Positions 1 to 9,983 of a stretch of DNA of 64,000 nt are shown here, in pieces. The notes under the pieces were generated by a model. That model saw only the letters and a list, made by a program, of their open reading frames with translations. It made no database searches and was not told the DNA's origin. Each line of letters begins with the position of its first letter. The stretch's first letter is position 1. A program made the translations under genes and the position numbers. The stretch is from Haliscomenobacter hydrossis DSM 1100. GTDB taxonomy: Bacteria > Bacteroidota > Bacteroidia > Chitinophagales > Saprospiraceae. The stretch lies in the NCBI RefSeq assembly GCF_000212735.1, contig NC_015510.1, positions 1,798,001 through 1,862,000 of the forward strand, given 5' to 3'.

Positions 1-125
1 ATCTGACCAAGTTTGATGCGACTACTTACAAACAAGCTTTATAATGCAATGACAAATAGGCATTACTCATCACTAGTGTACTAATTTAAACCAATTTCAA
101 TGAACTACTTAAACTCAAATGTAGC

Positions 126-3100
126 ATGACCAGAAGTATACGATCGCAGATCAGAATTTGCTTAATTCTGGTTTTAGGTCTCTGCTTTGCAGATGCCTTT
201 GCTCAAGGAACAGTGAGAGGTACCGTTACCTCAAAAACAGATGGATTGCCGCTCCCTGGTGTGAATATACTAGTCAAGGGGAGGACTGTCGGTACCGTTA
301 CGGAAGTAGACGGCCGTTTTTCGCTTCAGGTTAGTCCTGGTGAAACACTTACCCTCTCCTACACCGGATTCGCTACGCAGGAAGTGCAGGTGACTAACCA
401 GACTGAGTTGAACATTGTCCTTGTAGAGGATGTACTCACGATGCAGGAAGCCGTGATAACGGCACTTGGCATCAGTAAAGAAAGCAGAAAATTGGGGTAT
501 GCCGTTTCTACCATTAATGGTGATCAATTGAATAAGGCTAGAGAAACCAACGTAGCTTTATCCCTCCAGGGCACAGCTCCGGGGGTAACCGTGAGAGGTA
601 CCAATGGCGGCCCCGGCGGAACAGCTCAAGTGCTGCTGCGTGGAATGCCCAGCATGAACAGCGGTGGCTCACCACTCTATGTTATCAATGGTATTCCCAT
701 GGATAACACGCAGCGCGGTAGTGCTGGCGAGTGGGGTGGCGGAGACAATGGAGACGGCATAGGTAACCTTAACCCGGATGACATTGAGAGTATGACCATT
801 CTAAAAGGTCAGTCCGCTTCTGCTTTGTATGGAGCTCGCGCTTCCAACGGTGTAATTTTAATTACCACCAAAAAGGGTAAGAAAAACGATTTTTCCGTTG
901 AGTACAACACGAATTACATGACTGACAATGCCATGAATCTTACTGATTTTCAGTACGAGTATGGCCAAGGTCTTTTGGGGGTTAAACCAGTGGATGCCAA
1001 CTCCGCGCTCTCATCAACTCGAATGAGTTGGGGGCCTAAGCTAGATGGTAGCTCTACACCTCAATTTGATGGTAAGTCTTATCCTTACAGTGCGCAAAGG
1101 GACAACATCAAGAACTTCTACAGAACTGGTTCCTCCTTTACAAACACTGTTTCTGTTTCAAAAGGAAATGAGTCAGGTTCTTTCAGATTGTCGGCCTCAA
1201 ACCTTTCCAATCAATCCATGGTGCCCAACAGTGGCCTCGAACGAAAAACTTTTAACTTTAGCCTGGATCAAAAAATCACTAAAAAGCTTTCGGTTACTGC
1301 TGTTGCAAACTACGTAGATGAAAAGGCAGACAACAGGTCATACCTGAGTGATGGGCCAATGAACGCGAACAATATCTTGTTTTTGGCAACCAACGTAAAT
1401 GAGAACATTCTAGCCCCCGGATTTGACGCTTCAAAGAATGGAGCCGAAGTTCGGTGGAGTGATGATGAGTACGTAAGCAACCCTTACTTTGTAACCAATC
1501 AATTTGAAAATGACCACAGCCGTAGACGTATGATTTCATCGTTTATGGCACGTTACGATGTAACCAGCTGGTTGTACGCACAGGCTCGGGTGGGCTATGA
1601 TTTAAGCAATGACAAGTCTTTTAACGTAACTCCTTGGGGAACTGCCTACCAAACCAGACCTGATGGAAGTGGATCGATGGGGCAATCTCAAACCCAGCGT
1701 TCTGAGTTGAACATCGAAGGGATTCTTGGTGCGAATAAGAAGATTACCGATGATTTAACGATCGATGCCTTAATTGGAGGTAACATTCGTAAGAATGAAT
1801 CAGAATCAGTAGGGGTTGGTGGCTCGTTTTTTACACTTCCCTATGTATATACATTGTCAAACTTGTCACAACGATCAGGGGGTGATTATGGATTTTCGAA
1901 ACAGGGCGTTCATTCAGGGTTCTACTCAGTGGATTTTTCCTACAAGAATTTCCTGACCGTAAACACAACTGGACGGTACGATGACTATTCCACGCTTTAT
2001 TCTTTAATCAATCCGGAAAAGCAGACGGGAATCTTTACGCCATCGGTCTCCACCAGTTTCTTGTTCAGTGAATTGGGCAATTTCGGGAAATTGAGCTTTG
2101 GGAAAATACGTGCTTCCTTCGCTCAAACCAGTGGTGAGCTAGGTGACCCATACCAAACATCATTGTACTATAACTTGGATCGTTCATTCAATGGTCGGCC
2201 CATGGGTACATTCCCTGGAACTGCACCCAACTCTACTTTGAATCCCTTTACCCTTACCGAAATTGAAATCGGTACCGAACTTAAGTTCTTCCAGAACCGC
2301 TTGGGATTTGACTTGGCCTGGTTCAACCGTACGACCAAAAATGAAATCATGCGCGCTAATTTTAGCCCAGCAGCTGGATTTACTGGTGGTTTTGTAGGCA
2401 CGGGTTCAACAGAAAACACGGGTATTGAGCTTCAAGTTAAAGGTGTAATTGTTCGCACAGCAAATTTTGAATGGAACGCAACGCTGAATTACACCAACGT
2501 TAGCAACAAGATCATCTCCACTGACCTAAACAACACAAATCTGCAATTGGGCTCCAACCGCGCCACCTTAGGCAATGCCATTACCGCTTTTGTGCCAGGC
2601 CTGGCTGGCCCGCAGATCATGGCGTATGACTACAAAAGAAGCAATGGTGAAATTGTAGTGAACGCAAGTGGAATTCCAGTGAGGGGTGATTTAATCCCAA
2701 TGGGAAGTGTTTTGCCTACCCAATATGGCGGCTTAATGAATCAACTGTCCTATAAAGGTTTCAATCTTGCATTTCTCATTGACTATAGTTTCGGGAATAA
2801 AGTACTTTCTGCAACCGAGCACTATTCCATTGCCCGTGGCTTAAACAAAATCACCCTGGAAGGCCGTGATGGAATAACAACGGGTGTTATCGAATCAGGT
2901 ACACCCAATACGGTGAAAGCCCCAGCTCAATTGTATTACCAAGCCGTTGCACAACAGATTACCGCAAGTAGCGTAGTTGATGGTGATTTCATAAAATTCC
3001 GCCAGCTTACCTTAGGCTACCAGATTCAAGGCTCAAAACTTGGAAAGCTTCCTTTCCAGTCTATTCAATTGTCCGTGGTTGGGCGTAACCTTGCCATCTT

Positions 3101-3230
3101 AATGCGCAAAGCGAAGAATATTGATCCTGAATCTTCATTTGGGTCTAATCTCCGCTACTACGGCATTGAGGGAACAGGTTTGCCTTCTGCCCGTTCAATC
3201 GGACTCAACCTTAACTTTAAATTCAAATAG
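126..3230 (+). CDS. SusC/RagA-type TonB-dependent outer membrane receptor
   Basis: This 1034-residue protein is an outer membrane importer that works with the SusD lipoprotein encoded 8 bases downstream. A signal peptide ends near residue 27 (ADAFAQ). A carboxypeptidase-regulatory-like beta-sandwich follows at about 28-112, then a plug domain at about 115-250 with the SusC hallmarks IESMTILKG and ALYGARASNGVILITT, then a 22-strand-type barrel ending in LNFKFK. Family knowledge says TonB-driven uptake of an oligomer bound by SusD; the substrate cannot be read from sequence. The segment ALGISKESRKLGY before the plug closely matches the second SusC of this window (ALGIRKESKKLGY at 54.9 kb), so the two are paralogues. 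The start is supported by the signal peptide beginning right after it. Codon and base use look more AT-rich than in the 10-20 kb region. Confidence 0.95.
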   Translation: MTRSIRSQIRICLILVLGLCFADAFAQGTVRGTVTSKTDGLPLPGVNILVKGRTVGTVTEVDGRFSLQVSPGETLTLSYTGFATQEVQVTNQTELNIVLVEDVLTMQEAVITALGISKESRKLGYAVSTINGDQLNKARETNVALSLQGTAPGVTVRGTNGGPGGTAQVLLRGMPSMNSGGSPLYVINGIPMDNTQRGSAGEWGGGDNGDGIGNLNPDDIESMTILKGQSASALYGARASNGVILITTKKGKKNDFSVEYNTNYMTDNAMNLTDFQYEYGQGLLGVKPVDANSALSSTRMSWGPKLDGSSTPQFDGKSYPYSAQRDNIKNFYRTGSSFTNTVSVSKGNESGSFRLSASNLSNQSMVPNSGLERKTFNFSLDQKITKKLSVTAVANYVDEKADNRSYLSDGPMNANNILFLATNVNENILAPGFDASKNGAEVRWSDDEYVSNPYFVTNQFENDHSRRRMISSFMARYDVTSWLYAQARVGYDLSNDKSFNVTPWGTAYQTRPDGSGSMGQSQTQRSELNIEGILGANKKITDDLTIDALIGGNIRKNESESVGVGGSFFTLPYVYTLSNLSQRSGGDYGFSKQGVHSGFYSVDFSYKNFLTVNTTGRYDDYSTLYSLINPEKQTGIFTPSVSTSFLFSELGNFGKLSFGKIRASFAQTSGELGDPYQTSLYYNLDRSFNGRPMGTFPGTAPNSTLNPFTLTEIEIGTELKFFQNRLGFDLAWFNRTTKNEIMRANFSPAAGFTGGFVGTGSTENTGIELQVKGVIVRTANFEWNATLNYTNVSNKIISTDLNNTNLQLGSNRATLGNAITAFVPGLAGPQIMAYDYKRSNGEIVVNASGIPVRGDLIPMGSVLPTQYGGLMNQLSYKGFNLAFLIDYSFGNKVLSATEHYSIARGLNKITLEGRDGITTGVIESGTPNTVKAPAQLYYQAVAQQITASSVVDGDFIKFRQLTLGYQIQGSKLGKLPFQSIQLSVVGRNLAILMRKAKNIDPESSFGSNLRYYGIEGTGLPSARSIGLNLNFKFK

Positions 3231-3238
3231 CCAGAACC

Positions 3239-4873
3239 ATGAAAATACAATATAAGAATATCCTTAAACAAGGAAGACTTGCCTACTTAGTGTTGGTACT
3301 TACTTTCTTTACCTTCTCCTGCGACGATTTGGCCGAGTTGAACGTAGACCCAACCAGGTCTTCACCCGAAAACTTTGACCCAAATTTCTTCTTGTCTTCT
3401 AGTCAGGCGAATTATTTGGGTGCAACTACGGGTTATAGTGGCCCTATTCTATTTCAGAGCGGCTGGGTACAAATTTTGGCCAGTACCTCTACCTTAGGTG
3501 CCAACTACTACTCCAACATGGACAAGTATGTTCCATCTACCAACACAGCGAATTATCAACAAGGTGGCTGGAACAGTGGTTATCGATCAGCTACCCTGGC
3601 CAATCAAATCTTGTTTGATACCGAAGGCAAAACTGGGTTTGAAAATTTGAGGGCGGTGGCCAAAATCATGATTATCCTGAACATGCAGCACATTACCGAT
3701 GTTTATGGAGACATACCTTACTCGGAAGCATTGCAGGCTGCTGCCGGGCTCACCCAGCCTGAATATGACACCCAGGAGGCTCTTTACCAGGCTCTGCTTA
3801 AAGATTTGGACGCTGCGGTAAGCAGTTTAGACGTTTCCAAAAAAGGCCCAACTGCGGATCTGATGTACAATGGGGATGTTGCCAAATGGAAAAAATTTGG
3901 TTACTCACTCATGCTGCGCATGGCCATGCGATTGGTGAAAATAAGTCCAGCCACTGCCAAGTCTTATGCCGAGAAAGCAGCAGCAGGCGGCACATTTGCC
4001 AGTGCAGCTGATGACGCTTTTATCAAGTATGACAATACCAATGGCTATACGAACGGCAATGCAGGACCTTTGAATACTGCTTCTGATTTTTATGAGGTTC
4101 GCTGGAGCAAAACCATCATTGATTATTTGAAGACCAAAAATGATCCTCGTCTGGGATTAATTGCTGAAGTTCCACAAGATGGCTTTGCGGCGAACAACAA
4201 CGCTGCACTGAGTGGCAATTCTACTCCTGCAAACCAGCTTGGTTTACCCAACGGATTTGATATAGCTGGAGGAGCTACCGACATCACTACCTCTCCTGGC
4301 TATCCAGGTGCAACAGGCTCTGGCTCAGATGCTACCAAAATTGGGAAGTACTCACGTCCAACAGCTATCTACCGCAATGTAAATGCCCCCGCATTTATTC
4401 TGACTTACGCGGAGAGTGAATTACTCTTGGCAGAGGCAGTTGTAAGGGGCTTTACGGTATCGGGTACTGCTGCTAGTCACTACAGCAACGCGCTTCGAGG
4501 TGCCTTGGCTGGCATGGCACCATTTGGCGCCAGCGCAGCTATTGATGCGGCTACGGTAAACGCATATGTTACAGCAAACCCGCTTGACGTTTCTTCCCAA
4601 GCCAATTCTCTAAAGATGATCAATGAGCAGTATTGGGCAACCACTGGCCTTTTGTTCAACTTTGTGGAGGCATGGAACAACTGGAAACGTTCGGGCCATC
4701 CAGTGCTAACACCTGTTAAATTTACTGGTAATTTCTCGAATGGAGCAATTCCCCGCAGACAGCCTTATCCAACTGGAGAAGCTGGCCAGAATGGTGATGC
4801 TTACACCAAGGCAGTCACCAGACTTCCAGGCGGTGATCAGTGGACTTCCCGCATTTGGTGGGACGCGAATTAA
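3239..4873 (+). CDS. SusD/RagB family outer membrane lipoprotein (SusD-like_2 type)
   Basis: This 544-residue lipoprotein is the surface substrate-binding partner of the SusC encoded just upstream. The N-terminus is a lipoprotein signal with the acylated cysteine at residue 28 (FFTFSCDDL). The segments LNVDPTRSS after the signal, HITDVYGDIPYSEA in the middle and YAESELLLAEAVVRG towards the end are typical of the SusD-like_2 family, which uses TPR-like helices to hold glycans or peptides. The 8-base gap to susC and the terminator hairpin directly after the stop indicate a two-gene transcription unit. There is no enzyme in the unit that would identify the substrate. Confidence 0.94.
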   Translation: MKIQYKNILKQGRLAYLVLVLTFFTFSCDDLAELNVDPTRSSPENFDPNFFLSSSQANYLGATTGYSGPILFQSGWVQILASTSTLGANYYSNMDKYVPSTNTANYQQGGWNSGYRSATLANQILFDTEGKTGFENLRAVAKIMIILNMQHITDVYGDIPYSEALQAAAGLTQPEYDTQEALYQALLKDLDAAVSSLDVSKKGPTADLMYNGDVAKWKKFGYSLMLRMAMRLVKISPATAKSYAEKAAAGGTFASAADDAFIKYDNTNGYTNGNAGPLNTASDFYEVRWSKTIIDYLKTKNDPRLGLIAEVPQDGFAANNNAALSGNSTPANQLGLPNGFDIAGGATDITTSPGYPGATGSGSDATKIGKYSRPTAIYRNVNAPAFILTYAESELLLAEAVVRGFTVSGTAASHYSNALRGALAGMAPFGASAAIDAATVNAYVTANPLDVSSQANSLKMINEQYWATTGLLFNFVEAWNNWKRSGHPVLTPVKFTGNFSNGAIPRRQPYPTGEAGQNGDAYTKAVTRLPGGDQWTSRIWWDAN

Positions 4874-4892
4874 TTTGAAACTTAGAAATAAG

Positions 4893-4926
4893 AATAAAAG
4901 GCTGGACTCCAATCCAGCCTTTTATT
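4893..4926 (+). terminator. Intrinsic terminator hairpin after susD
   Basis: A 14-bp inverted repeat (AATAAAAGGCTGGA / TCCAGCCTTTTATT) surrounds a 6-base loop and carries A-runs on one side and T-runs on the other. It starts 20 bases after the susD stop and before the next gene, so it should end the susCD transcript. Confidence 0.8.
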
Positions 4927-4992
4927 TCTTCTACGGGGCATATAAATTGTGGTTGAAAATTGCGTTTGAACGTGACGAAATGCTCAGTATAC

Positions 4993-7900
4993 ATGAAACA
5001 AGTATTCGCAGTTGCTCTTTATTTGCTCACCTTGATCTCTACCACGGCGCAAAGTGTATTCGAGCCCGTTAACTCCTCGCGTTCAGGTGTAACATTTAAA
5101 AACATCATTGTTGAAAATGCAACTCAAAACGCACTTACCTACGAAAACTTATTCAATGGTGGTGGTATTGCCGTTGGCGACATCAACAACGATGGCCTCG
5201 AAGACATCTACTTCGTTTCTAACATGCAACTCAATAAGTTGTACCTCAATCAGGGCAACTTCAAATTCAAAGACATTACTCAATCGGCCGGAGTAGCTGG
5301 CCGCATGGGATGGAAAAGTGGCACCTCGATGGTAGACATCAATGGCGATGGGCTGCTCGATATCTACGTGTGTTACTCCGGCAAAACGGATGCAGAAAAA
5401 AGGCGCAATCAGTTTTTTATCAACCAGGGAAATCTCACCTTCATCGATAAGGCTCAAGAGATGGGTCTTGACGATCCATCATACACCACACAAGTCTCAT
5501 TCTTCGACTACGACCGTGACGGTGATCTTGATGCTTTCTTAATCGCTACCAATGTAAACGTGATCCGCGATCTGGAATATTCACAGGCACGCAAATCAAA
5601 ACACCCCTATGCAGGAGATAAATTGTTTCGCAATGACAATGGGCGCTTTACCGAAGTAACGGAGCAAGCGGGTATTCTTTCCAATGCACTCGGCTTTGGT
5701 TTGGGGGTGGCCGTATCGGATGTAAACAAAGATGGCTGGCTGGATATTTATGTCTCTAATGACTATGCCGAACCGGATTACCTCTACATCAACAATCACG
5801 ATGGAACATTCACCGACAAGCTGGATATTTCACTTCAACATATTTCGCAATTCTCTATGGGTTCAGACATAGCTGATGTCAACAATGATCTGTTACCGGA
5901 TATTTTCACTGCCGACATGTTGCCGGAAGACAATAAAAGACAGAAGCTATTGTACGGACCGGATAACTATGAGCAATTCGCACTCATGGTGAGTGAGGGC
6001 TATCATTACCAGTTCATGCGCAATATGCTGCACCTCAACAATGGTAATGGCACATTTTCCGAAGTAGGGCAACTCGCGGGCGTATCCAACACCGACTGGA
6101 GTTGGGCACCTCTATTTGCCGATTACGATAACGATGGCTGGAAAGATCTATTCGTTACAAACGGATATTTCCGGGATTATACAAATCGAGATTTTCTTAA
6201 ATACAAAGGGGACTACTATTTTCAGAAAGTATTGGCACATGAAAAAGCGGATACGCTGGAGTTGGCCAAGTCAATGCCTTCAACACCGGTGCACAATTAT
6301 ATTTTTAAAAACATGGGCAACGCTCAGTTTGAAGATCAGAGCAAGGCCTGGGGATTTTCAACGCCTACTTTTTCAAATGGTGCTGCTTATGCCGATCTGG
6401 ACAATGACGGCGATCTGGATCTGATTGTAAACAATCAGAATGCTGAGGCTTCGCTTTACCGGAATCTCTCGCGCCAGCAAAACGCATCGCGCCATTACAT
6501 CGCTTTGCAACTGAAGGGTGCTGGACTGAACACCCAAGCTATTGGTAGCGCTGTGACGATTTACACGGTACAGGGCAGGCAGTTTTTTGAAATGATGCCC
6601 GTGCGCGGTTATCAGTCATCCGTTACGAGCAGAATTCATGCTGGTTTAGATGGCCTAACCCAGATCGATTCGATAGTTGTGGTTTGGCCTACAGGCAAGA
6701 AAAGTAAAATTACCAACATCATGGCCGACCAGTTGCTCGTGTTGGAAGAAGTAAACTCGAAATCTACAGATCATTATTCTACCCCACAAACAGCTACACT
6801 TTTCAAAAGCGAAAAATCACCTCTTGTCTATCGTCACACCGAATATGGGGCAAACGATTTTAAACGACAACCACTGCTCACGACCATGCTATCGCCTTGC
6901 GGCCCCGTGATGGCGAGTGCCGATGTCAATAAAGATGGCACGCTGGATATTTTTGTTGGGGGTACCAAAGAAAATCCCGGTCGATTGTTCGTACAGTTGA
7001 GCAACGGCATCTTCCGGATGATGGGTAATTTTGATTTCAAAGAAGATGCAAATTGTTCGGATGCGGATGCCCGCTTTTTCGATGCTGACGGTGACGGCGA
7101 TCAGGATTTATATGTAGTGAGTGGCGGTTATCACGAATACCAGCCGGATCAAGAAGTCTTGCAGGATCGCTTGTACATCAATGATGGTAAGGGAAATTTC
7201 ACCAAGGCGCGTGACGCGATACCACATATGTCTCCAGCCAAATCCTGTGTACGGCCAATAGATTTTGATCACGATGGCGATCTCGACTTATTCGTGGGAG
7301 GAAGAGTAATGCCCGGTTCATATCCGCAAACTCCTGCAAGTTATCTCTTGCTCAATGATGGTTCGGGGCGTTTCACAGATGCCACAGAAAAGCTCTTGCC
7401 TTTACTGCATAATTTGGGAATGATTACTGATGCAGCATGGGTTGATGTAAACGAAGATACTTTTGCTGACCTTATCGTAATGGGAGAGTTCATGCCGATA
7501 AGCTTATTTATCAATAAGCAAGGGCAGCGTTTTGAGGAAGCCACCAATCAATATTTTAAAAACCTGGAATCTGGATGGTGGAGTAGACTGGCTGTGGCAG
7601 ATTTTGACCATGATGGTGATGACGATCTGATTGCGGGTAATTTCGGTTTGAATGCTCAATTCAAAGCAAGTGAATCGGAACCTATCAGTCTGGTATATAC
7701 TGACTTTGATAGCAATGGTAGCATAGATCCAATTCTGGTTTCGTATGTGCAGCACAAACCTTACCCTTTTGCTGGTCGCGATGAAATGTTGGATCAACTT
7801 TTTCCGTTGCGCAAGAAGTTCACGACCTATGCGCCCTATTCTGAAGCAACACTTACGGATCTATTCACTTCGGCAGAGCTTTCGCAAGCGAAAAGATTAA

Positions 7901-8283
7901 CCGCGACTGAACTGCGAACCGTTTACTTCGAAAATCAGGGGAAGCAGTTTGTCAAACACATTTTGCCACCTGAGGCACAGTATGCGCCGGTACATAGTAT
8001 TGAAGTACTTGATTTTAATCGCGATGGTCACCTTGATTTTATCCTAGCTGGAAACCAGAGCGCGATACGCATCCGTTTGGGTAGTATTGATGCAAACTTT
8101 GGGCAGGTTTATGAAGGCGATGGCAAAGGAAATTTCAGGTACGTACCACAGGCGGAATCTGGATTGTCTTTGACTGGCGATGTCAAATCATTAAAGTGGA
8201 TCAAAACCCCCGCCGGGGAATTCCTGCTTGCAGGTATCAATAATTTTGGCATTGTAGCCTACAAAGCAGTGGGGCAAAAATAA
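4993..8283 (+). CDS. FG-GAP/VCBS repeat protein with ASPIC/UnbV domain (CRTAC1-like)
   Basis: The protein has 1096 residues from the chosen ATG at 4993, which starts a clear signal peptide (MKQVFAVALYLLTLISTTAQ). An in-frame ATG at 4960 would only add an 11-residue polar extension. At least fourteen calcium-loop motifs of the type DxNxDGxxDIxV are spread over the length, for example DINNDGLEDIYF, DYDRDGDLDAFL, DADGDGDQDLYV and DFDHDGDDDLIA. This predicts two seven-bladed FG-GAP propellers. Between them lies an ASPIC/UnbV domain (around IDSIVVVWPTGKKSKI). The family is secreted and binds calcium; its job in Bacteroidota next to SusCD pairs is not known. The next gene is a haloperoxidase-like protein on the same strand, separated by a large palindrome. 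Confidence 0.9.
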   Translation: MKQVFAVALYLLTLISTTAQSVFEPVNSSRSGVTFKNIIVENATQNALTYENLFNGGGIAVGDINNDGLEDIYFVSNMQLNKLYLNQGNFKFKDITQSAGVAGRMGWKSGTSMVDINGDGLLDIYVCYSGKTDAEKRRNQFFINQGNLTFIDKAQEMGLDDPSYTTQVSFFDYDRDGDLDAFLIATNVNVIRDLEYSQARKSKHPYAGDKLFRNDNGRFTEVTEQAGILSNALGFGLGVAVSDVNKDGWLDIYVSNDYAEPDYLYINNHDGTFTDKLDISLQHISQFSMGSDIADVNNDLLPDIFTADMLPEDNKRQKLLYGPDNYEQFALMVSEGYHYQFMRNMLHLNNGNGTFSEVGQLAGVSNTDWSWAPLFADYDNDGWKDLFVTNGYFRDYTNRDFLKYKGDYYFQKVLAHEKADTLELAKSMPSTPVHNYIFKNMGNAQFEDQSKAWGFSTPTFSNGAAYADLDNDGDLDLIVNNQNAEASLYRNLSRQQNASRHYIALQLKGAGLNTQAIGSAVTIYTVQGRQFFEMMPVRGYQSSVTSRIHAGLDGLTQIDSIVVVWPTGKKSKITNIMADQLLVLEEVNSKSTDHYSTPQTATLFKSEKSPLVYRHTEYGANDFKRQPLLTTMLSPCGPVMASADVNKDGTLDIFVGGTKENPGRLFVQLSNGIFRMMGNFDFKEDANCSDADARFFDADGDGDQDLYVVSGGYHEYQPDQEVLQDRLYINDGKGNFTKARDAIPHMSPAKSCVRPIDFDHDGDLDLFVGGRVMPGSYPQTPASYLLLNDGSGRFTDATEKLLPLLHNLGMITDAAWVDVNEDTFADLIVMGEFMPISLFINKQGQRFEEATNQYFKNLESGWWSRLAVADFDHDGDDDLIAGNFGLNAQFKASESEPISLVYTDFDSNGSIDPILVSYVQHKPYPFAGRDEMLDQLFPLRKKFTTYAPYSEATLTDLFTSAELSQAKRLTATELRTVYFENQGKQFVKHILPPEAQYAPVHSIEVLDFNRDGHLDFILAGNQSAIRIRLGSIDANFGQVYEGDGKGNFRYVPQAESGLSLTGDVKSLKWIKTPAGEFLLAGINNFGIVAYKAVGQK

Positions 8284-8284
8284 A

Positions 8285-8505
8285 TGTTCATTTTTTCTGA
8301 GCCAAACATGAGTCATCCCGAATTTTTTAGTACAACAAAAGCGACACTTTTTTAGCACAAAGGACACAAAGGAAAGCACAAAGAACACAAGGCAGCGCTT
8401 GTTTTTGTGCACTTTGTGCTTTCCTTTGTGTCCTTTGTGCTACTTTTTTGATCCGCTTTGGTCTTTTTAAAAATTCGGGATGACTCATGTTTGGTAAAAT
8501 GAACA
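8285..8505. repeat. Nested modular palindrome (CACAAAGGA word type)
   Basis: The whole 249-base gap between the FG-GAP gene and the haloperoxidase gene is a nested inverted repeat. The outer arms are 8285-8329 and 8468-8505 (shared core AAACATGAGTCATCCCGAAT and its complement). The inner arms are 8354-8390 and 8403-8441, made of repeated words such as GCACAAAGG and GACACAAAG. The signature AAAGCGACA lies at 8338-8346, just outside the inner left arm. The transcript would fold into one long hairpin. Confidence 0.85.
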
Positions 8506-8562
8506 ATTTATTTTTTTATCGCCCCAAAAGAAATGAATCAAGTTCAAAGTAAATTTTGCCTG

Positions 8563-9876
8563 ATGAAATATTTTTTCAGCATAAGCTTCTTTTTGATTCT
8601 AACGACACACCTGTTTGCGCAGAGAGATGAGCAGGCCGCAGCCCAGTTTATCCAATCAGCTTTTCATCTTTCAGAAGTAATGCTACACGACGTGGCCAGT
8701 CCGCCAGCTGCAGCCCGCTTTTACGCCTATTCCATGTTAAGTGCCTATGAAGTATTGCAGCGCAATCAGCCCGATATGCTTGCGCTCAGTAAAAACTTTC
8801 ATGTCGTTCCTGACTTTTTTGAGGTAAGCCTTCCAACAAAATTTAACCCTGCATTTTGTGCTACCTATGCCATGCTTGAAACAGGTAGGTTGATTCTACC
8901 TTCTGGTTACATGCTGGAAGAGAAGCAACTTGAATTGATAAAGATTTTCCAGAAAAACTATAAACTGAATGTAAAGGACATTGAACCCAACCGGCAATAC
9001 GCCAATCAGGTGGCAGCTCAGATAGTGGCCCACGCAAAGAAAGATGGCTACTTTTCACTCAGCATACTCCCGCGCTACAAACCCAGCACCAAAGAAGTGG
9101 GGAGGTGGTACCCAACTCCCCCCGAATACATGAGTGCGGTAGAGCCTCAATGGAAAACCATTCGAACATTCTTTCTCGATTCAGCCAATCAATTTGTGCC
9201 CGACGCTCCTGCGCCTTTCAGTACCGAGAAAGGAAGCAGTTTTTTTAATCAGTTAGAAGAAGTGGTTGCGGTAGCTAAAAATCTTACTCCAGAACAAAAA
9301 GCCATCGCTGGATTTTGGGATTGCAATCCGTTTGCGGTTACTTACTCGGGGCATGCCGCTATGGGCGTGAAGAAAATTTCACCGGGTGGCCATTGGATTG
9401 GCATCACAGGTATTGCTTGTCGCAAGGCAAATGCCTCACTACAAAAGACAATTGAGGCACACGCACTCATCGCGCTTTCGTTGCACGATGCCTTTGTAAG
9501 CTGCTGGCACGAAAAATACCACAGCGACCGCATTCGTCCAGAATCTGCTATCAACAAATATGTAGATGAAGCGTGGCGACCACTCCTGCAAACTCCACCG
9601 TTCCCGGAATACACCAGCGGCCATAGTGTAATCTCTACCACCAGTGCCGAGGTGCTGAGTTACCTCTTCGGAGAGAACTTTGCATACGTGGACACCTCAG
9701 AGGAGTATTTTGGTTTACCGGCCAGGTCGTTCAAGTCATTTAGAGCTGCATCGCAAGAAGCTGCCATCTCTCGACTTTATGGTGGCATCCATTTTCGTGA
9801 TGCTATTGAGGCAGGCCAACGCCAGGGTGAAGCCATTGGAAAATACATAGTAGATAAAATCAAAAAACTAAATTGA
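8563..9876 (+). CDS. Vanadium haloperoxidase/PAP2-type acid phosphatase, exported
   Basis: The ATG at 8563 is preferred over 8533 because it opens a signal peptide (MKYFFSISFFLILTTHLFAQ); the product has 437 residues. The three PAP2/vanadium-haloperoxidase motifs are present: K318-x6-R325-P326, S352-G353-H354 and R404-x5-H410. These residues bind phosphate or vanadate in the family. An all-helical N-terminal half of about 280 residues precedes them, as in the vanadium-dependent haloperoxidase-like group of Bacteroidota. Whether it is a halogenating peroxidase or a phosphatase cannot be decided from the motifs. It follows the FG-GAP gene on the same strand. Confidence 0.85.
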   Translation: MKYFFSISFFLILTTHLFAQRDEQAAAQFIQSAFHLSEVMLHDVASPPAAARFYAYSMLSAYEVLQRNQPDMLALSKNFHVVPDFFEVSLPTKFNPAFCATYAMLETGRLILPSGYMLEEKQLELIKIFQKNYKLNVKDIEPNRQYANQVAAQIVAHAKKDGYFSLSILPRYKPSTKEVGRWYPTPPEYMSAVEPQWKTIRTFFLDSANQFVPDAPAPFSTEKGSSFFNQLEEVVAVAKNLTPEQKAIAGFWDCNPFAVTYSGHAAMGVKKISPGGHWIGITGIACRKANASLQKTIEAHALIALSLHDAFVSCWHEKYHSDRIRPESAINKYVDEAWRPLLQTPPFPEYTSGHSVISTTSAEVLSYLFGENFAYVDTSEEYFGLPARSFKSFRAASQEAAISRLYGGIHFRDAIEAGQRQGEAIGKYIVDKIKKLN

Positions 9877-9905
9877 GCCCGTAACAAAAACTTTACAAAT
9901 CAGCT

Positions 9906-9936
9906 CAATTATACCTCACAGACTGCGGTATAATTG
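9906..9936. terminator. Small stem-loop between haloperoxidase and cytochrome genes
   Basis: A perfect 10-bp inverted repeat (CAATTATACC / GGTATAATTG) encloses an 11-base loop, 30 bases after the haloperoxidase stop. The stem is AT-rich and lacks a clean T-run, so it may be a weak terminator or an operator for the downstream cytochrome operon. Confidence 0.4.
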
Positions 9937-9983
9937 GCATAATTTTGTATTTTCACCAACACTGTTGCCAGATAAAACGACAA

